Below, piece after piece: positions 20,742-24,063 of a stretch of DNA of 24,063 bases. Location of the stretch: positions 1 through 24,063 of the forward strand of contig JAVBPP010000058.1 in the NCBI GenBank assembly GCA_031549535.1. The letters are read 5' to 3'. The stretch is from JAVBPP01 sp031549535 (GTDB lineage Bacteria; Bacillota; Clostridia; Oscillospirales; Acutalibacteraceae). Under the pieces are notes generated by a model, which was not told the DNA's origin, did no database searches, and was given only the letters and a program-made list of their open reading frames with translations. The number at the start of each line of letters is the position of its first letter. Position 1 is the first letter of the stretch. The translations under genes were made by a program, and so were the position numbers.

Positions 20742-22025
20742 TTATGCAATCCTCCCCCGTCTATTTTTCCATCTGCGCGCTCCCGCAAGGCATACCACCG
20801 TGCCGAGCACTGCCGTAGATAAAAAGGCATACAGTGTAACGGTCCAGCCGTATTGCTTGGAGAGAACCCCCGCCAAAAAGTCTGAAAGCGCCGCAGCCGC
20901 GTAAGAAGAAGCATTCAAAATACCCGTTACGGTTGCGGCTTTTCCTATTTTTCCAAAATAGAAGGGAATAAAGGTCAACAACTGAGAATTCAGTCCCAGC
21001 ATCAGAGTACTCACCAGGGCGATGATGCTAACGCTCAGCGCCAGCTGCACTGCACTCCCCTGCGTTTTTTCCGAGGCGGTAATCAAGCACAGCGGAACCA
21101 TGGCCGCCGCACTGATGCCGAACATTGCGCCGCAGGTTGCAAGTTCGTTGCGGAAGAATTTGCCGTCCATTCCTTTTGCGATATAAACACCCAATAGATT
21201 CACAAGGGGCATAATGCCGGTTAAAAGCGAGGTCAGCGAGGCTTTGATGCCAAAGCTCTCCGTAATATAGGTGGGAATCCAAAAATCAAAGCCATCCTTC
21301 AGAGCCCCGTTGTTGACCGCGCCAAGAATCATAAAGGGAACACCGGCCGAAAGCAGCAAGAGCAGGAAAGCGCTTTTTTTTGCCGGCTCTTTTTGCAATT
21401 GCGGAGCCAGACGCTGCTGCTTTTCCTGCCGAACGCTTTCTTGAAAATCTCGCAGTGCTCCAACCCCAAAATATTCCACGAAAGAAGCTAAGAGCACGAT
21501 AGTGCCGCAGACCAGAAACACCGTGCGCCAGCCTGCAAGTTGCAGGCACAGGGCGCTCACGAGGTAAGACAGCAGAGAACCGGCCGGAATGGTGGAGGAA
21601 ATCCAGCCCCCTGTTTTGCCACGCAAATCCGATGGTATCCCTTGCGAAAGGCAGCGAATCACCGTGGGCCAGAGCAGGGATGCAAACAGACCGTTACAGC
21701 ACCAGAGCAACACAAACAACCAGGGGACGCTGTTGACCCCCATGAGCAGATTGACGCAGCCGCAGCCAAACAGCCCCAGGGAAAGCATGGTGCGCGGTGA
21801 AAAGCGGTCGCCCAGCACGCCGCCTGTGAGCTGCCCGATGGCATAACAAATTAAAAAGCCGGTGCCGATTGCACCGCCCATTATTTTATCCGTCACACCG
21901 TCCTGTATCATCTCCGGCAGGCATACAGAAAGGTTTTTTCTGCCGATATACACTACCGTATATGCCAACCAGCAAAGCCAAAACAGGCGCATAGCCTCTT
22001 GATTATTTTGTGAGCGTTTCCGCAT
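20742..22025 (-). CDS. MFS transporter, organophosphate:phosphate antiporter-like
   Basis: An inner-membrane secondary transporter of the major facilitator superfamily. The 427-residue product has 12 predicted membrane segments split by a polar central loop at about 195-220 (RDFQESVRQEKQQRLAPQLQK). YTVVYIGRKNLSVCLPEM (22-39) resembles the first-helix Y-x-x-R-x-N motif of GlpT/UhpT-type carriers, and GDRFSPR (72-78) is the MFS loop 2-3 signature. GlpT-type proteins import phosphorylated organics in exchange for phosphate; the substrate here is unknown. The ATG has AAAGGATGG upstream and lies 14 bp after the comEA stop, so it is the last gene of the DUF5696-tautomerase-comEA run. Confidence 0.88.
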   Translation of the reverse strand: MRKRSQNNQEAMRLFWLCWLAYTVVYIGRKNLSVCLPEMIQDGVTDKIMGGAIGTGFLICYAIGQLTGGVLGDRFSPRTMLSLGLFGCGCVNLLMGVNSVPWLFVLLWCCNGLFASLLWPTVIRCLSQGIPSDLRGKTGGWISSTIPAGSLLSYLVSALCLQLAGWRTVFLVCGTIVLLASFVEYFGVGALRDFQESVRQEKQQRLAPQLQKEPAKKSAFLLLLLSAGVPFMILGAVNNGALKDGFDFWIPTYITESFGIKASLTSLLTGIMPLVNLLGVYIAKGMDGKFFRNELATCGAMFGISAAAMVPLCLITASEKTQGSAVQLALSVSIIALVSTLMLGLNSQLLTFIPFYFGKIGKAATVTGILNASSYAAAALSDFLAGVLSKQYGWTVTLYAFLSTAVLGTVVCLAGARRWKNRRGRIA

Positions 22026-22039
22026 GCATTTCCATCCTT

Positions 22040-22450
22040 TTATTCCACTACGACCAAGCTGCGTAATTTTTCAATTGTCGCGGGGCCTATCCCGGCGACG
22101 GCGTCCAAATCCTCCACGCGCAGAAAGCTGCCGTTGCGCGCGCGGTAATCCACGATTGCCTGCGCCTTTACCTCACCGATACCCGGCAGGGTCATGAGCT
22201 GTGCGTGACTGGCCGTGTTCAGGTTAATTTTGCCGTCCGTTTTTGCCTGTACCGCCTGTGTTTGCTTCCCCGTGCTTGACGCCGCACTCCGGCTTTCGCC
22301 AGAGACGGTTGAGCTGCCGCTTTGTGACTGCGTGACGCTTGGCTTTGCGGGCTGCAGGGGCGGCACACGAATGGCGGACACAACAACAACGCCGGCAAAG
22401 ACCAGCAATGCCAGTGCAGCCAAAACCAGTTCATGCTTTCGTTTGGACAT
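22040..22450 (-). CDS. comEA: Short ComEA-type helix-hairpin-helix protein
   Basis: A membrane-anchored DNA-binding protein of the natural-transformation uptake family. The 136-residue product has a short cytoplasmic start, a membrane segment at about 8-27, a Ser/Gln-rich linker (about 30-70) and a ComEA helix-hairpin-helix region: INLNTASHAQLMTLPGIG (75-92) and VAGIGPATIEKL (118-129). The SLBB domain found between anchor and HhH in Bacillus ComEA is missing. The start at 22450 is chosen because its ATG follows the tautomerase stop by one base (TGA-T-ATG), typical of translational coupling; there is no strong ribosome site. No comEB/comEC is adjacent, so a role in uptake, as opposed to generic DNA binding at the membrane, is uncertain. 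Confidence 0.85.
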   Translation of the reverse strand: MSKRKHELVLAALALLVFAGVVVVSAIRVPPLQPAKPSVTQSQSGSSTVSGESRSAASSTGKQTQAVQAKTDGKINLNTASHAQLMTLPGIGEVKAQAIVDYRARNGSFLRVEDLDAVAGIGPATIEKLRSLVVVE

Positions 22451-22451
22451 A

Positions 22452-22793
22452 TCAGAAATTCGTGCCGTTCCAGCCCCAGTGCGCAGCCTCTTCGTACTTA
22501 ACATAGACATGATCCGCGCTCACAGGTAACAGGGCTGTATAAATATCTGTCAGTTCTTTCGTTAGGTTTTCATAGACAGCATCGCTTGTGCTGCCAAACA
22601 GGCTCACTTCGCAATATACCATGGGCTGCGCATCCCCGCGAAAATACATGGCAGTGTCCGGTTGAAACGCCAGCATCAGCCAGGCTTCGCTTTTGCCCGG
22701 AATGATGGCGATTGCCTGCCCCAGCTTTTCTTTCAGCTGTTGCTCAGTTTCTTTTTGAATCGGAACATTGCATACGGTTTGAATATATGGCAT
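22452..22793 (-). CDS. MIF-like tautomerase (phenylpyruvate tautomerase family)
   Basis: Tautomerase-superfamily protein resembling eukaryotic macrophage migration inhibitory factor. The 113-residue length is nearly that of MIF (about 114). After Met removal Pro becomes the N-terminal catalytic base (MPYIQTVCN). IIPGKSEAWLML (30-41) contains the lysine matching MIF Lys32. CEVSLFGS (61-68), HVYVKYEE (95-102) and the C-terminal HWGWNGTNF (105-113) also match bacterial MIF homologues. It probably forms a trimer in the cytosol and tautomerises an arylpyruvate or similar compound; the natural substrate is unknown. AGGAGG precedes the start, which lies 26 bp after the DUF5696 gene and is coupled to comEA downstream. 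Confidence 0.9.
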   Translation of the reverse strand: MPYIQTVCNVPIQKETEQQLKEKLGQAIAIIPGKSEAWLMLAFQPDTAMYFRGDAQPMVYCEVSLFGSTSDAVYENLTKELTDIYTALLPVSADHVYVKYEEAAHWGWNGTNF

Positions 22794-22818
22794 TTGAACA
22801 ACCTCCTGGGTTTTATTG

Positions 22819-24063
22819 TTAGTTGACGCGCAAAAACTGTTGGCTCTCAATCGTCAGCCCGTTATAGCTGATATCCTTCTCAGAATAATTGACATAAATC
22901 CTCGCCCCGCTCTCATATTCGGTACAAAACAGCTGCTGCTGCACCTGCGTATAGCTGACAATCCGCTCACCGCGCAGACCGTCCAGCGCCTTGTTTACGT
23001 TTTTATAATAGTCTGAAGCCTCCTGCAGCCAATCCTCATAGAAGAGCGGATCCGCGGCTGCAGCCTTCCCCTGTGTTTCCTCATAACACCACTCATAGTT
23101 CGGATATGCGCCGAATTCCACCGCGCGCAGCATCTCCCGGGTTCTGTCCTCGCTGTAATTAATTGCGCTGCCGGAATAATCAACAATGCCATGCAGCACC
23201 ATCTGCAAAAACGGAACCTCTTGATAGGCGTTATTCGTTTTAATTGCAGTATGCAGCGGTATATCAGTGACAATCGACGCATTTTTTAACAAATACAAAT
23301 TACCGTCCGTCACCATCAGTTTACGGTTCGTGGAAAGGGCTGTCACCTGCTCGCGCATCTCCTGCGCCGCGGCCTGGCGGTTGAATCCAGTTCCGCTGTA
23401 GTCCGCATACAAGGTGTTTCCGGCATCATTTAAGCATATCCCGGACGGGTTCAGGTTGCGTAGCTTGGCCAGAATACGAATCACCGCGGATTCCAGTCGA
23501 TGCATGGCGCGCAGCGTCACCGATTCCCCCTGTGCCTGTAACACCGGCGTGCTGCTGCCGCTTACTTCGATTTTCATAGTTTCGCCTGTGAGCGTGAGGG
23601 CGTTTTCTTCCTTGTCCGCCGTAACAATCCCGCGCGAAAGCAGGCTAAAATCTAAGTATAACTCCATATTTTGGGCATGAATATAGTTTTGCAAATCCGC
23701 GTAGGCGGCAGTTCCGCCAACACGCCAGCGTATGGAAGCACTAGCTGCGTCCGTATTGGCGCCCAAGCCGGAAAACGCCCCGATGTATCGCAGATTCAAG
23801 TTGTCTACACCCTTGCCCTTCAAGCGCTCCACAACGGTTTGCGCCTGTTCCAAGGTGGTTAGGGTTTGCAGCGGGGCAAAGGTTTTTCCTTTCACAGTAA
23901 ACAGCTTTTGATCCGCTGTCCCAAGTAAACTGAGGTTAAAGGGAACCGCGTCCTCCTCCTCCACGGTTTTGGTGGAAAGTGTTTGGTTGCGAATCATCTG
24001 TTCCCGTAAAGCTGAGGCCATCGCGCCGTAGGAAGCGGATGTGCCGGAAATAAAACGCATACA
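22819..24063 (-). CDS. DUF5696-family protein, 5' part outside the window
   Basis: At least 414 codons are visible and the frame remains open at the window end, so the true start is upstream and the ATG at 24060 is probably internal. The visible part reads as a barrel-like region (LNLRYIGAFSGLGAN, ELYLDFSLLSRG, LNPSGICLNDAGNTLYADYS). It is followed by the DUF5696 signature VPFLQMVLHGIVDYSGSAINYSED and FGAYPNYEWCYEET, then a short C-terminal beta segment (IYVNYSEKDISYNGLTI). Family members are usually large and secreted or membrane-anchored, and found with carbohydrate-related genes; function is unknown. It heads the run with the tautomerase, comEA and MFS genes, 26 bp before the tautomerase. 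Confidence 0.7.
   Translation of the reverse strand, partial: CMRFISGTSASYGAMASALREQMIRNQTLSTKTVEEEDAVPFNLSLLGTADQKLFTVKGKTFAPLQTLTTLEQAQTVVERLKGKGVDNLNLRYIGAFSGLGANTDAASASIRWRVGGTAAYADLQNYIHAQNMELYLDFSLLSRGIVTADKEENALTLTGETMKIEVSGSSTPVLQAQGESVTLRAMHRLESAVIRILAKLRNLNPSGICLNDAGNTLYADYSGTGFNRQAAAQEMREQVTALSTNRKLMVTDGNLYLLKNASIVTDIPLHTAIKTNNAYQEVPFLQMVLHGIVDYSGSAINYSEDRTREMLRAVEFGAYPNYEWCYEETQGKAAAADPLFYEDWLQEASDYYKNVNKALDGLRGERIVSYTQVQQQLFCTEYESGARIYVNYSEKDISYNGLTIESQQFLRVN

Noticed and set aside
1..24063. CRISPR array, integrase, transposase or prophage genes
   Set aside because: No regularly spaced short repeats and no coding frame with such motifs were seen; the only repeated sequences are the two 158-bp elements and local inverted repeats.

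Overview
The window looks like a chromosomal segment of a low-to-mid GC Gram-positive anaerobe. The best fit is Clostridia, order Oscillospirales (Ruminococcaceae-like). The evidence is strong AGGAGG-type ribosome binding sites, sigma-A promoters, a tRNA-sensing T-box leader, a lipoprotein polysaccharide deacetylase, an ECF-type vitamin transporter subunit, type III pantothenate kinase, and DUF4091 and DUF5696 proteins. This placement rests on gene content only. I see no prophage, integrase, plasmid or CRISPR signature.

Layout. (1) 1-2000: pyrB (minus strand), whose product carries a short PyrI-like zinc module, then a TipA-type MerR regulator with a textbook 19-bp-spacer self-operator. (2) 2011-6455: a minus-strand run mscL, proC, DUF4091 and two membrane proteins. 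It starts from a promoter touching a 109-bp palindromic element and ends against a 158-bp hairpin repeat. (3) 6463-10192: a plus-strand run coaX, ECF S component (probably PanT), metA (acetyl-CoA type by Glu111) and a UroD/methyltransferase-fold protein. A second copy of the 158-bp repeat lies between coaX and the S component. (4) 10212-15528: an SLC13/ArsB-type permease, then a compact cheA-cheW-mcp operon (minus strand) with its own terminator. (5) 15546-18123: a processive family-2 glycosyltransferase (minus) divergent from a lipoprotein polysaccharide deacetylase (plus), followed by a small 12-cysteine Ig-like protein. (6) 18143-19916: a complete tryptophan T-box unit (promoter, leader with UGG specifier, terminator) controlling an orphan TrpB2-type tryptophan synthase beta chain. 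(7) 19986-24063: an AlkZ-like pseudogene, tRNA-Ala(CGC) with promoter and terminator, and a minus-strand operon of DUF5696 protein (cut by the window end), MIF-like tautomerase, short ComEA and an OPA-like MFS transporter.

How parts work together. CoaX and the S component fit pantothenate uptake and phosphorylation. MetA starts methionine synthesis, and the adjacent UroD-fold protein could be a methyl-transfer enzyme (inference). The glycosyltransferase/deacetylase pair resembles synthesis and deacetylation of a poly-GlcNAc-like exopolymer and sits beside a chemosensory array core that has no cheY, cheB or cheR nearby. The T-box ties TrpB2 expression to uncharged tRNA-Trp.

The most unusual signal is the pair of 158-bp imperfect hairpin elements (2011-2168 and 7320-7477). 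They have the same length and are about 90% identical, and most of their differences fall in the apical hairpin, where three base pairs change on both arms together. That compensatory pattern indicates a conserved folded structure and not a coding function.
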